Notes: generated by a model from the letters alone, not told the origin. Positions 1 through 5,981 are shown, counted from the first letter of the stretch. The stretch: DNA of 8,928 bases from Nanobdellota archaeon (GCA_018812355.1 JAHJDQ010000036.1:1-8928), one strand, 5' to 3'. Translations and numbers: made by a program.

Positions 1-1
1 A

Positions 2-9
2 TATATAAA
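2..9 (+). promoter_or_regulatory. Possible TATA box for the CPBP protease gene
   Basis: TATATAAA lies at the very left edge, centred about 18 nt before the ATG at 23. This is closer than the 26-28 nt seen for the other promoters here, so the true TATA box or BRE may lie outside the window. Confidence 0.3.
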
Positions 10-22
10 GAAAATAAATAAT

Positions 23-601
23 ATGCTACCAGCAATAAAACAATACTTAATATCTGGATTGGTTTGGGTAGTCTTATTTACAGTAGTCTGGTTGGATTGG
101 GATTGGATTAAAAAGAAATTTAAAATTAAACACATAAAAAGATATTATTCTATGAGATTCAATTGGATTTCATATGGAATGATTGGTCTTTTCATAGCTT
201 TTCTTATATTAAATATTTATGGAGCAATAATACAAAGAACATTTGATTCCTTAACTTATATAATTTTGATTTGTGTTACTGGAGTTATTGGACCAATAGC
301 TGAAGAAATAATATTTAGAGGTTTGTTTATAGGATATTTTCCTAAAGAATTTGATAAAATAAAGATAGATGGTTGGAAACTTATTATATGGATAATAGTT
401 GTGAATGTTTTCTTCGCACTAATACATAATCTTGGTGCAATACATCCTAAACCAGTACTTGAATTGATAAAAACATTCTTACTTGGCATCGTATTATCAG
501 TAATATATCTAAAATCAAAAAATAATATTCTATATCCTTCCTTACTTCATCTAATTAATAACCAGATACTAATTTTCCTTATAGCAAACCAATTAATTTA
601 G
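23..601 (+). CDS. CPBP family intramembrane metalloprotease (CAAX protease/bacteriocin-processing type)
   Basis: Integral membrane protein of 192 aa, usual size for a short CPBP (Abi) family member. The three family motifs are visible: EEIIFR at residues 94-99 (EExxxR), FALIH at 131-135 (FxxxH) and HLINN at 176-180 (HxxxN). These supply the metal-binding and catalytic residues of this glutamic/metalloprotease family. Hydrophobic segments lie at about 8-24, 50-70, 78-92, 120-135, 150-163 and 181-192. Known members cleave prenylated CAAX proteins or process or resist peptides; the archaeal substrate cannot be told from sequence. The gene is monocistronic, followed by 295 nt without genes, and points towards the minus-strand operon. 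The family call is firm, the biological role is not. Confidence 0.88.
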   Translation: MLPAIKQYLISGLVWVVLFTVVWLDWDWIKKKFKIKHIKRYYSMRFNWISYGMIGLFIAFLILNIYGAIIQRTFDSLTYIILICVTGVIGPIAEEIIFRGLFIGYFPKEFDKIKIDGWKLIIWIIVVNVFFALIHNLGAIHPKPVLELIKTFLLGIVLSVIYLKSKNNILYPSLLHLINNQILIFLIANQLI

Positions 602-896
602 TTTACATTTGTTATACAAAATGTTCCTTAAACAGATTCGAGCGTAAACGCTACTTTCTCAAAGTGCAAAATTAACTAAAAATAAACGATTATACAAAAC
701 CATTAGGAAGCACCAAACAAACATAAGTTCCATTGAAGGTATTTTAAAATTAAAATCAATTACAAAATTTAGAAAAAACTAGAGTTTTACTAGGGTTAAC
801 TAACATCGCAGAAGTTTTGCCCATTTTTAGCCCTAATAAATAATGTGTGTGCGGAATATGTTTGTTTTTTTGTTTGTTCGTAATTTTTATTATTAT
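602..896. other. Non-coding stretch with an inverted repeat and an attC-like core
   Basis: No convincing gene is seen on either strand. It separates the converging CPBP gene and the minus-strand operon. It holds an 11-bp inverted repeat, AAACAAACATA (715-725) and TATGTTTGTTT (857-867), and between the arms AACTAACATCGC (798-809), which is the exact reverse complement of the crossover-side sequence GCGATGTTAGTT at 6209-6220. A short GCGT-AA-ACGC palindrome lies near 643-652. The T-rich stretch at 860-896 is A-rich on the minus strand, so it is not a T-tract terminator for the operon. Significance of the 12-nt match is uncertain. Confidence 0.4.
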
Positions 897-1139
897 TTAT
901 TGGTCAAAAGTCAAATATCTTTTCCTTAAAGGTTTTTCTTTTTTAATTAAAATATCAAAGATAGCATAAAGAATGAATCTAATCAGCACATTGACCTTCA
1001 AAAAGTGTGGCGTTGTAAGTACAAAATTAGATTTGCTTCTCCTAATGATGCCGTTTGCTATAAAAACTCCTACATCAGTACACTTTTCTAACCTTGAGCT
1101 TTCATAAATTCTTGTAATTGTTCTTTTCATTTTAATCAT
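897..1139 (-). CDS. Small hypothetical protein, last gene of the minus-strand operon
   Basis: 80-aa protein, not recognised. Its ATG overlaps the TGA of the upstream ATPase gene as ATGA (1136-1139), the usual layout for translational coupling, and this is the main reason to accept it. A second ATG lies three codons in. The N-terminal half is polar and basic (KRTITRIYESSRLEKCTDVG); residues about 47-66 are hydrophobic, followed by a lysine/arginine-rich tail. That could be one membrane-associated helix, or the buried part of a small alpha/beta fold. Nothing in it names a function. Position directly after the replication-like gene suggests it belongs to the same mobile module. Confidence 0.5.
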   Translation of the reverse strand: MIKMKRTITRIYESSRLEKCTDVGVFIANGIIRRSKSNFVLTTPHFLKVNVLIRFILYAIFDILIKKEKPLRKRYLTFDQ

Positions 1140-2617
1140 ATTTTAGAATCACCATCTTCAGAGTAGACAGAGTAGACAGAGTGGTTACTTACATCAAGGT
1201 TATTCTTCTTTTTTTCAAAAAAATCCTTTACCTCATTAGATATTTTATTATATATATGAAAAATGGAGTGAATAGTATCGTTGTCATTTGATTCTTTTTG
1301 TTGTCCACTCTGTCCACTCTGTCCACTCTCAACTAATTTAACATAACTATTATGCTGACCTTTCTTCACATAAACTAAATTTTTTGCCTTCAAATCAGAT
1401 AAATATCTTTGTGCTGTTCTCACAGAAACATCCATCTCATCTACAATTCTTTGTTTAACTTCCTTTATTGAAGGAGTATAATCAGATTCTTTTAACCAAT
1501 CAAGAACAAACAGATAGCTACAATCCTCATCTGGAGCAGTATTCGATTGTTGAGCAGTTAAACTTTCAGTATAGAACTCAAAAACATCCATAAATGCAAT
1601 TTTTACATCTAAAATTGACACATTAGGTGCATTTTTAGTAAATATACTTGCTACTGAAATGAATTTTATAAATGTTGGAACGATTGTAGCTTCAATACCA
1701 TTTTTCTCAACACATTCTTTAAATTCAAGCTTAAAGTAATTTGCAATTGTTTTTGAAAAGAATGACATTTCTTTAATTACTTCATCTGAAAATTTCCAAT
1801 CATTAAATTTAGAAGTTACTTCTTCTTTTATTCCTTTGAGAAGTTCTGTAAAGTTATTAGCCATCATCTCTGAATAATTATCATCACCTTCCAGCTGATA
1901 ATCAATAATCTCATCAATAGGTAAATCATTTTCTGGTTGAAAAAATAAATTTCTTCTGGCAAACCCTTTTTTCAAAACATTAGGGTCAAAGTTTATAGGT
2001 TGTGTTAAATGAATTGCTGAACATTCGGCAAGATAATCAAGCTTTTCCCCATATTCATCATCCACTAATTTTTTTGAAATCCTATTTTTATCTGGACTAT
2101 CATAAGCAATACACATCGCTTGACGAATTTCATTAGAATCTTTGATTCCTTTTCCTTTTGGAGATTCAAATAAGTCAGAAGCTTCCTCAAATACTAATAA
2201 ATCATATGAGAAGTAACCTAAAACTTGAACTTTCTCAAATACTTTAATCTTTTTTCCCTCGTCATTTATTTTTTCTACTCTTTTGTTTGTAGTTTTTCCC
2301 ACTAATTGCTCGGATTGTAATGAGTAAACTTCTCCATATTTTTTAACAATCTTTTTGCCAATATTCAAAACTGCTGTTTTAATATTGCCTTTGCCTTTCC
2401 CAGATTTCATAATCACAGTAATATAGAACCGAGTATCTTCTTTTATTTTTTTAACAATTATTTTCTTATTTTTAGACAATAAACCAATTAAAAAATAATA
2501 AACCATCTTTTTCAATATAGTAAGTTCTTCACCTTTTAATGAAATTGCACCATCTAAATATTCAAAATCAACAAGATGATTTGTAAATTTGTTTAATCTG
2601 ATGATGGAGTTATTCAT
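1136..2617 (-). CDS. P-loop ATPase-like protein with C-terminal winged helix; candidate replication protein of a mobile element
   Basis: 493 aa. Residues 66-82 form a strand then a loop, SGKGKGNIKT, that fits a degenerate Walker A: the lysine (K76) is present but the following Ser/Thr is Gly. DLLVFEEASDLF (139-150) fits Walker B with its acidic pair. KKGFARRNLFF (217-226) looks like the arginine-finger region of MCM- or DUF3987-like ATPases. Residues about 380-428 form a winged helix (PSIKEVKQRI..VSVRTAQRYLSDLKAKNLVYV). The tail contains SGQSGQSGQ and HSVYSVYS repeats. The start is supported by an AGAGGT SD (2624-2629, 6 nt spacing) and by an 8-nt overlap with the upstream gene. The likely role is helicase or initiator for a plasmid or virus; this is inferred from fold signs and context, not from a recognised family. 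A packaging or DNA-binding ATPase is possible. Confidence 0.6.
   Translation of the reverse strand: MNNSIIRLNKFTNHLVDFEYLDGAISLKGEELTILKKMVYYFLIGLLSKNKKIIVKKIKEDTRFYITVIMKSGKGKGNIKTAVLNIGKKIVKKYGEVYSLQSEQLVGKTTNKRVEKINDEGKKIKVFEKVQVLGYFSYDLLVFEEASDLFESPKGKGIKDSNEIRQAMCIAYDSPDKNRISKKLVDDEYGEKLDYLAECSAIHLTQPINFDPNVLKKGFARRNLFFQPENDLPIDEIIDYQLEGDDNYSEMMANNFTELLKGIKEEVTSKFNDWKFSDEVIKEMSFFSKTIANYFKLEFKECVEKNGIEATIVPTFIKFISVASIFTKNAPNVSILDVKIAFMDVFEFYTESLTAQQSNTAPDEDCSYLFVLDWLKESDYTPSIKEVKQRIVDEMDVSVRTAQRYLSDLKAKNLVYVKKGQHNSYVKLVESGQSGQSGQQKESNDNDTIHSIFHIYNKISNEVKDFFEKKKNNLDVSNHSVYSVYSEDGDSKI
1160..1329. repeat. Inverted pair of triple 9-bp repeats inside the ATPase gene
   Basis: Arm 1 (1160-1184) and arm 2 (1305-1329) are 25-nt runs of a 9-bp unit related to GTCCACTCT, in opposite orientation, separated by 120 nt. 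They match at 23 of 25 positions. In the minus-strand mRNA both mismatches become G-U pairs, so a continuous 25-pair stem can form. The arms encode SGQSGQSGQ and HSVYSVYS. Clusters of short repeats inside or beside a replication gene are typical of iterons bound by an initiator; a purely protein-level repeat is the alternative. Confidence 0.8.
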
Positions 2618-2777
2618 TCTTATACCTCTTAATAGAAATTATAACTCTTTTAGAAACAGAAATGTTTGCTCCATTATCAGCACCAACTGTAATGAAATCT
2701 TCATCTTCTGAAACTAAAATACCTTTTGCTATCTTTATTTGATTTTCATCTTTCCAGACAATCTTAATATATTCCAT
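2610..2777 (-). CDS. Small beta-strand-rich hypothetical protein (possibly Sm-like or SH3-like)
   Basis: 55 aa from the ATG at 2777; a TTG at 2813 would add 12 residues (SLCFDTSAYTK) that look unlike the rest, so ATG is preferred. The pattern of alternating hydrophobics, YIKIVWKDE..IAKGILVSEDEDFITVGADNG..ISVSKRVIISIKRYK, suggests five short strands as in small Sm/LSm or SH3-like barrels; this is a fold impression only. Its stop overlaps the start of the ATPase gene by 8 nt, so the two are probably co-translated. No SD precedes the ATG; a TATA-like CATTATAG lies about 45 nt upstream (around 2820-2826), so a secondary promoter is possible. Function unknown. Confidence 0.6.
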   Translation of the reverse strand: MEYIKIVWKDENQIKIAKGILVSEDEDFITVGADNGANISVSKRVIISIKRYKNE

Positions 2778-2866
2778 TTTAGTGTATGCAGAGGTATCAA
2801 AGCATAAGCTCAACCTTTACTATAATGAACTTGATTCACTATAAAATTCAAACAATTTAGTCATCT

Positions 2867-3187
2867 TCAGCAACCAATGAGGAAATCATCTGGTGTGGTC
2901 ATCGTATTAGGATGTTTGAACTTGAATCTAATCCACCTCTTTGTAGCAACCTCCATTTTTTCTTGAAATATATCTTTATCACAAGTATAATCAGCAATAT
3001 TTTCTAATCTATTATGAGAAAGAATATCATATTCTTCTATAATCAAATTAATATTCTCTGAAAGAGTTAAAGAAGAATCAATTAGAGATGTAACATCAAC
3101 TAAATCATCATCAATTCCTTTCTTTTTCAGTATCTTTCTTATATGATACTCTTGCAGTTTATTGTTCATTACCATTTTTATTTTCAT
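2867..3187 (-). CDS. Hypothetical protein (106 aa)
   Basis: Not recognised. An in-frame ATG at 3196 exists, but the SD-like GGAGG (3190-3194) falls inside its first codons and precedes the ATG at 3187 by 2 nt, so 3187 is chosen; the same GGAGGAAATGAAAAT string begins the next gene upstream. The protein is mostly helical and charged (NKLQEYHIRKILKKKGIDDDLVDVTSLI..SENINLIIEEYDILSHNRLENIAD), ending in a tryptophan/arginine-containing segment ATKRWIRFKFKHP. The first part could be a small helix-turn-helix, but no clear motif stands out. It lies third from the end of the operon, separated from its upstream neighbour by tandem hairpins. Confidence 0.6.
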   Translation of the reverse strand: MKIKMVMNNKLQEYHIRKILKKKGIDDDLVDVTSLIDSSLTLSENINLIIEEYDILSHNRLENIADYTCDKDIFQEKMEVATKRWIRFKFKHPNTMTTPDDFLIGC

Positions 3188-3197
3188 TTCCTCCATT

Positions 3198-3229
3198 AAA
3201 AAATAAAAAAGGGGTGGAGAATAACCCCT
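3198..3229 (-). terminator. Terminator-like hairpin just before a start codon
   Basis: On the minus strand AGGGGT (3224-3229) pairs with ACCCCT (3210-3215) across an 8-nt loop TATTCTCC, followed directly by TTTTTTATTTTTT (3198-3210). That is a textbook hairpin plus U-tract. It ends only a few bases before the SD and ATG of the next gene, so it may act as an attenuator within the operon. The loop sequence TTCTCCA is largely complementary to that gene's TGGAGGAA SD. Confidence 0.6.
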
Positions 3230-3248
3230 AAAAACTCAATGAGTTTTT
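3230..3248. repeat. Second hairpin in the same intergenic gap
   Basis: AAAAACT (3230-3236) and AGTTTTT (3242-3248) form a 7-bp stem with a 5-nt loop. It directly abuts the G+C-rich terminator-like hairpin, so the minus-strand transcript carries two stacked stem-loops between adjacent operon genes. Confidence 0.6.
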
Positions 3249-3283
3249 TATGGTAGTAAGCCATCTGTTAAAAAACAAAAAAA

Positions 3284-3481
3284 TTAATTCCTTTCGTGAA
3301 ATGAATATTGTTCTAAATGATTTTCAATGATTTCATCAAGTAGAAACTTGTTTAACTCATTGCCAGAATCATCATAGATAACTAAATATTCTTCGTCAAG
3401 TATCTCCCAACTTGTCCATTTTGCATTTTCTTTTCTTTTCTCCTGTCTTATCTTTTCAAATTGTCCATTTTCCATTTTCAT
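3284..3481 (-). CDS. Small hypothetical acidic protein (65 aa)
   Basis: Not recognised. Sequence is charged, with a central strand pattern (TSWEILDEEYLVIYDDSGNELNKFLLDEIIENHLEQY) suggesting a small alpha/beta protein; WEILDEEYLVIYDDSGNEL looks like a beta hairpin. A GGAGG SD (3484-3488) precedes; it is 2 nt from the ATG at 3481 and 8 nt from the in-frame ATG at 3475, so 3475 is the better-spaced start (63 aa). It shares the leader GGAGGAAATGAAAAT with the next gene. Flanked on both sides by hairpins with T-tracts. Small accessory protein of the mobile module; role unknown. Confidence 0.6.
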   Translation of the reverse strand: MKMENGQFEKIRQEKRKENAKWTSWEILDEEYLVIYDDSGNELNKFLLDEIIENHLEQYSFHERN

Positions 3482-3510
3482 TTCCTCCGTTTATTGTTTT
3501 TTTACCTCCA

Positions 3511-3548
3511 AAAATAAAAAAAAGAGATGCAAGGAGGTTTGGCATCTC
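3511..3548 (-). terminator. Terminator-like hairpin with an anti-SD loop
   Basis: On the minus strand GAGATGC (3542-3548) pairs with GCATCTC (3524-3530) over an 11-nt loop, followed by TTTTTTTTATTTT (3511-3523). The loop contains ACCTCC, exactly complementary to GGAGGT at 3504-3509 and nearly so to the SD GGAGGA of the following gene. It lies in the 102-nt gap between the zinc-finger gene and the 65-aa gene. Confidence 0.6.
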
Positions 3549-3583
3549 AAAAAATATTGAAATAACACTCTGGTAGGTAGTGA

Positions 3584-3790
3584 TTATCTTTTTGAAATCT
3601 CAATTGCTTCGGTGAGTGTAATCAATTTTGAATTAGTTGCTCTGTGTTTCATACGGTATGGATATAAACTGCATTTTTTTGATGTGCATAATTCAACTTC
3701 TTTTTGTTTATAACCCATACATTCCAAGCAATGGCATCTTATGGCAACAATGGGAGTACAATGATGCTTCGTGAAATCTTTAGCTTCCAT
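3584..3790 (-). CDS. Small phage-type zinc-finger protein (C-x-C-x2-C ... C-x4-C-LYPYR)
   Basis: 68 aa from the ATG at 3790; a TTG two codons earlier is also open. Cysteines C19, C21, C24 and C35, C40 form a likely zinc site: IRCHCLECMG then VELCTSKKCSLYPYR. This arrangement, an isoleucine/arginine-led Cys cluster, a second Cys pair and then C-x-L-x-P-Y/F-R, is one I know from small proteins of bacterial and archaeal viruses and prophages; their role is not well defined, presumably nucleic-acid binding. Its start overlaps the end of the 37-aa ORF, which supports translation as part of one operon. It is the best hint that the operon derives from a virus. Confidence 0.75.
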   Translation of the reverse strand: MEAKDFTKHHCTPIVAIRCHCLECMGYKQKEVELCTSKKCSLYPYRMKHRATNSKLITLTEAIEISKR

Positions 3791-3893
3791 CTGCAACCAT
3801 CTTTAACTCATCGATTTCAATCAGATTTTCTTCTTCACTCCTTTTAATCAAATATGAAAACAGTTGATTATTCAATTTTTCAAGTATCTTCAT
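3780..3893 (-). CDS. Short ORF (37 aa) between regulator and zinc-finger genes
   Basis: Encodes MKILEKLNNQLFSYLIKR... ending in ELKMVADGS. Not recognised; predicted as one or two amphipathic helices with an acidic centre (SEEENLIEIDE). Reasons to accept it: a purine-rich SD, GAGGG (3900-3904), 6 nt before the ATG; its start overlaps the end of the ribbon-helix-helix gene by 14 nt; and its end overlaps the start of the zinc-finger gene. This fills what would otherwise be a gap of about 90 nt in a tightly packed operon. A short partner of the ribbon-helix-helix protein, as in toxin-antitoxin pairs, is possible but speculative. Confidence 0.5.
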   Translation of the reverse strand: MKILEKLNNQLFSYLIKRSEEENLIEIDELKMVADGS

Positions 3894-4044
3894 TTTTAAC
3901 CCTCTCAACATATTCTAACATTGCCATCCTAACAACAGAACTCAAAGAAATTCTTTTTTCTCCTGCTATTTCTTCTAAAGCTTCTTTATCTTGTTTTGGA
4001 AGGCTAATGTGTATTTTTTCTTGTAACATTATTTTTTGTTTCAT
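3880..4044 (-). CDS. Ribbon-helix-helix (CopG/Arc-type) transcription regulator
   Basis: 54-aa DNA-binding protein. A single N-terminal strand (EKIHISL, residues 9-15) is followed by two helices: KQDKEALEEIAGEKR (17-31) and SLSSVVRMAMLEYVERV (33-49). This is the canonical ribbon-helix-helix layout, which dimerises so that the paired strands read the major groove. CopG-like proteins control plasmid copy number or their own operons. The start is set by a TATTTAAA box centred 26 nt upstream, giving a leaderless mRNA. As first gene of the long minus-strand operon and next to a divergent promoter, it probably represses both directions (inference). The plus-strand reading frame across it (3854-4063) is a shadow. 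Confidence 0.85.
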   Translation of the reverse strand: MKQKIMLQEKIHISLPKQDKEALEEIAGEKRISLSSVVRMAMLEYVERVKNEDT

Positions 4045-4066
4045 ACATATCTGTAAGAATTAATGG

Positions 4067-4074
4067 TTTAAATA
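4067..4074 (-). promoter_or_regulatory. TATA box of the minus-strand operon
   Basis: TATTTAAA on the minus strand, centred 26 nt before the ATG at 4044. Same geometry as other promoters in the window; a leaderless transcript is expected. Confidence 0.6.
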
Positions 4075-4086
4075 CTATAGAGACAG

Positions 4087-4224
4087 ATTAAGCACCATAA
4101 TTAAAATTACCATATTTAAAGAACAAGATATATTGTTAGGACATTACAGTATATAAAAAGATTTCTATTAAAAATAACCTAATTAAAACCAAAACGAAAC
4201 CTTTATATATTTAGGTGCTTTAAT
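4087..4224. promoter_or_regulatory. Inverted half-sites in the divergent promoter region (candidate operators)
   Basis: ATTAAGCACC (4087-4096) lies just upstream of the operon's TATA box, and GGTGCTTTAAT (4214-4224) lies just downstream of the TATA box of the plus-strand gene. They are inverted copies differing by one A. Their placement at both divergent promoters fits binding sites for the neighbouring ribbon-helix-helix protein, but two 10-mers can match by chance in DNA this AT-rich. Confidence 0.4.
4195..4209 (+). promoter_or_regulatory. Archaeal promoter (BRE plus TATA) of the coiled-coil gene
   Basis: CGAAAC (4195-4200, BRE-like) directly precedes TTTATATA (4202-4209), centred 26 nt before the ATG at 4232. 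No SD follows, so the mRNA is probably leaderless. One of the two clearest archaeal promoters here. Confidence 0.75.
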
Positions 4225-4231
4225 CCACCCT

Positions 4232-5290
4232 ATGGCATTTAATTTAGATATAAAAGGAGAATTAACTTACCTAAACAAACCAGAATATTTGCCGATATTC
4301 TTAACATATGCATTGGAAAAGAATCCAAATAAATTTTTATTAAATTACAATAAACTCTTGAAAATAAAAGGTGGAAAAGTAAAAGAAACAAATTGGAGAG
4401 AAGTATTCAAAAAGAGAATGGGAACTTTGCCTAAAAGTATATTTAAAGATGAAAATCTTGATTGGATTCACTTACAAAAATTATTGCTTGAAGATTTAAA
4501 AATAAAAATAAACCAATTCAAGATAAATTGGGTAGATTATTTAACAAAAATCAAACGACTTCAAAGTTATTTAACTAAAGAAATTGAAAATAAAAAGATA
4601 CATAAAAAAACAAGAGAGTTATTAAAACAAGAAAGATTGGGTGTAATAAACGCCAAATTAAAAATTAAATTAATCTCAACGGAACTTGAAACCTTTTTTG
4701 AAAAAATATCCCATTATAAGTATGATGAGTCAACATCTTTAGCCTTCAAAAATTATATCGTTGAATATTTAACTCCAAGAAGATACTTGATAATTGATAA
4801 TGAAATATCATTTTATGATTTACTTATGAATGGAATTGATTTTTACAGCACATATAATCTAATTAGCAGTAGCAAAAATCAAGAATTGAAAGAATATTTT
4901 AAATTGTTTGAAGAATCAAAAGAATTAATCAAACTAAACCAATTAAATGATTTAAAGATTGATAAAATTGAACAAGAACAAATTATGAAGGAAGCAGAAG
5001 ATTATAACAAATTCAAAGAATTACATTACGAAGATGCAAGAAAACAAATAGAAAAATATGCAAATGCATCAGATGAAGTAAGGAAACAGATAGTAAAAGA
5101 ACCACCGTTATATGAAAATGTAGTTGCAGAGTATGAGCGAAGATGTTTAGATGATGAAGATTACGCATACATTGAAACTTGTAGGGAAATAAAAGAACAA
5201 AACAAAAAAGATATAAAAAACAAAAGATTACTAATCAATAAGAATCAAAGAAAAAACACTCAAAAAACAATTAAACGCAATAGAAAGTAA
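4232..5290 (+). CDS. Hypothetical protein rich in charged helices and coiled coil
   Basis: 352 aa, not recognised. Residues about 1-60 include a hydrophobic helical stretch (PEYLPIFLTYALEK). Residues about 85-160 and 215-350 are highly charged and helical, consistent with coiled coils (for example LQSYLTKEIENKKIHKKTREL), and the last 30 residues are very basic (KNKRLLINKNQRKNTQKTIK). No catalytic motif, metal site or signal peptide is visible. A structural or nucleic-acid-binding role would fit but is only a guess. It is divergent from the minus-strand operon and shares its control region. Its stop codon lies immediately before the first GTTAG core, so cassette insertion happened just past this gene. 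No attC left half is seen in its 3' end. Confidence 0.75.
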   Translation: MAFNLDIKGELTYLNKPEYLPIFLTYALEKNPNKFLLNYNKLLKIKGGKVKETNWREVFKKRMGTLPKSIFKDENLDWIHLQKLLLEDLKIKINQFKINWVDYLTKIKRLQSYLTKEIENKKIHKKTRELLKQERLGVINAKLKIKLISTELETFFEKISHYKYDESTSLAFKNYIVEYLTPRRYLIIDNEISFYDLLMNGIDFYSTYNLISSSKNQELKEYFKLFEESKELIKLNQLNDLKIDKIEQEQIMKEAEDYNKFKELHYEDARKQIEKYANASDEVRKQIVKEPPLYENVVAEYERRCLDDEDYAYIETCREIKEQNKKDIKNKRLLINKNQRKNTQKTIKRNRK

Positions 5291-5309
5291 TTAATTCCGA
5301 CGTTAGGCG
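5291..5309 (+). other. attC-type right half-site (first crossover core)
   Basis: TTAATTCCGACGTTAG (5291-5306) matches TTAATCGCGACGTTAG (7203-7218) at 14 of 16 positions and then continues GCG. It ends in the GTTAGGC consensus (GTTRRRY), with expected exchange between G5302 and T5303. It starts one base after a stop codon and has no matching left half, so it may be an attI-like or secondary insertion site, or the end of a decayed cassette. Confidence 0.55.
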
Positions 5310-5322
5310 AAATTGCAAAAAC

Positions 5323-5330
5323 TTTTTATA
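5323..5330 (+). promoter_or_regulatory. TATA box of the methyltransferase gene, inside cassette 1
   Basis: TTTTTATA centred 25-26 nt before the ATG at 5352, with no SD, so a leaderless archaeal transcript is expected. It lies within 30 nt of the cassette's left end, so the cassette would bring its own promoter wherever it inserts. Confidence 0.6.
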
Positions 5331-5351
5331 ACACTAAGGTAATATAACACT

Positions 5352-5981
5352 ATGACAATTTGGGATAACATTTACAAGAATTATCAGAAAGGTGGCGAAG
5401 CTTGGGCAACCCTTTCAGAAGAAATTCATCCGCTATTTAAACAATTTTTGAGCCAATCAAATTTTGAACTTAAACATGTTTTAGATATTGGGTGCGGTAC
5501 TGGAAAGTACTTGAAGATTTTACAAGCTGGGGGATTTAAAACTGACGGAATTGATTCAAGTGAAACCGCAGTCGAAATGACCAAAAAAATATTAAGTAAT
5601 GATTCTATTATAATTTGTGTAAACATGTTTGAGCTTGACATTCCAAAGGATAAATATGATTTGGTCATTTCTATTTCTACAATCCACCACGGCACAAAAG
5701 AACAAGTTCAAAATTTGATAAATAGGATTTATGAGGCAATCGTGGAAAATGGAAAAATCTTTATTACTGTGCCTGATTTTGAAAGTAGTAAGAAATGGAA
5801 CACTTTCAAAGATCACGAAGAAATCGCTGAAGGTACTTTTGCCCCATTATCAGGCCCAGAAAAAGGATTGCCTCATAGTTTTTTTACAAAAGATGAGACT
5901 CAAAAATTGTTTTCAAAGTTTAGGGATGTAAATTTAGAATTGGATGAAATTGGACGTTGGGTTGCCCAAGCTTCTAAATAA
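5352..5981 (+). CDS. SAM-dependent class I methyltransferase
   Basis: 209 aa, complete. Motif I VLDIGCGTGKY (43-53) binds S-adenosylmethionine; the acidic residue after strand 2 is D68 in DGIDSS; DLVISISTIHH (103-113) is the strand-4/motif IV region; ENGKIFITVPD (132-142) is the strand-5 motif. The C-terminal part (PHSFFTKDETQKLFSKF) matches the FS-x-eel-x-x-l-x-x-x-F element common in small-molecule methyltransferases of the UbiE/Tam type. The substrate cannot be predicted. It sits alone in candidate cassette 1 with its own TATA box. Codon use is like its AT-rich neighbours, with no sign of recent transfer from a GC-rich host. Stand-alone methyltransferases are frequent integron cargo, which agrees with the context. 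Confidence 0.88.
   Translation: MTIWDNIYKNYQKGGEAWATLSEEIHPLFKQFLSQSNFELKHVLDIGCGTGKYLKILQAGGFKTDGIDSSETAVEMTKKILSNDSIIICVNMFELDIPKDKYDLVISISTIHHGTKEQVQNLINRIYEAIVENGKIFITVPDFESSKKWNTFKDHEEIAEGTFAPLSGPEKGLPHSFFTKDETQKLFSKFRDVNLELDEIGRWVAQASK

Noticed and set aside
256..489. Minus-strand reading frame within the CPBP gene
   Set aside because: Opposite-strand shadow of a gene with all three CPBP motifs.
1157..1330. CRISPR-like array from the 9-bp repeats
   Set aside because: Repeats are too short, have no spacers between units, lie within a coding sequence, and form two inverted blocks.
3854..4063. Plus-strand reading frame of 69 codons
   Set aside because: It is the shadow of the ribbon-helix-helix gene on the other strand, which has a family-typical protein and a TATA box.
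5426..5816. Minus-strand reading frames within the methyltransferase gene
   Set aside because: They overlap an unmistakable methyltransferase gene and encode no recognisable protein.
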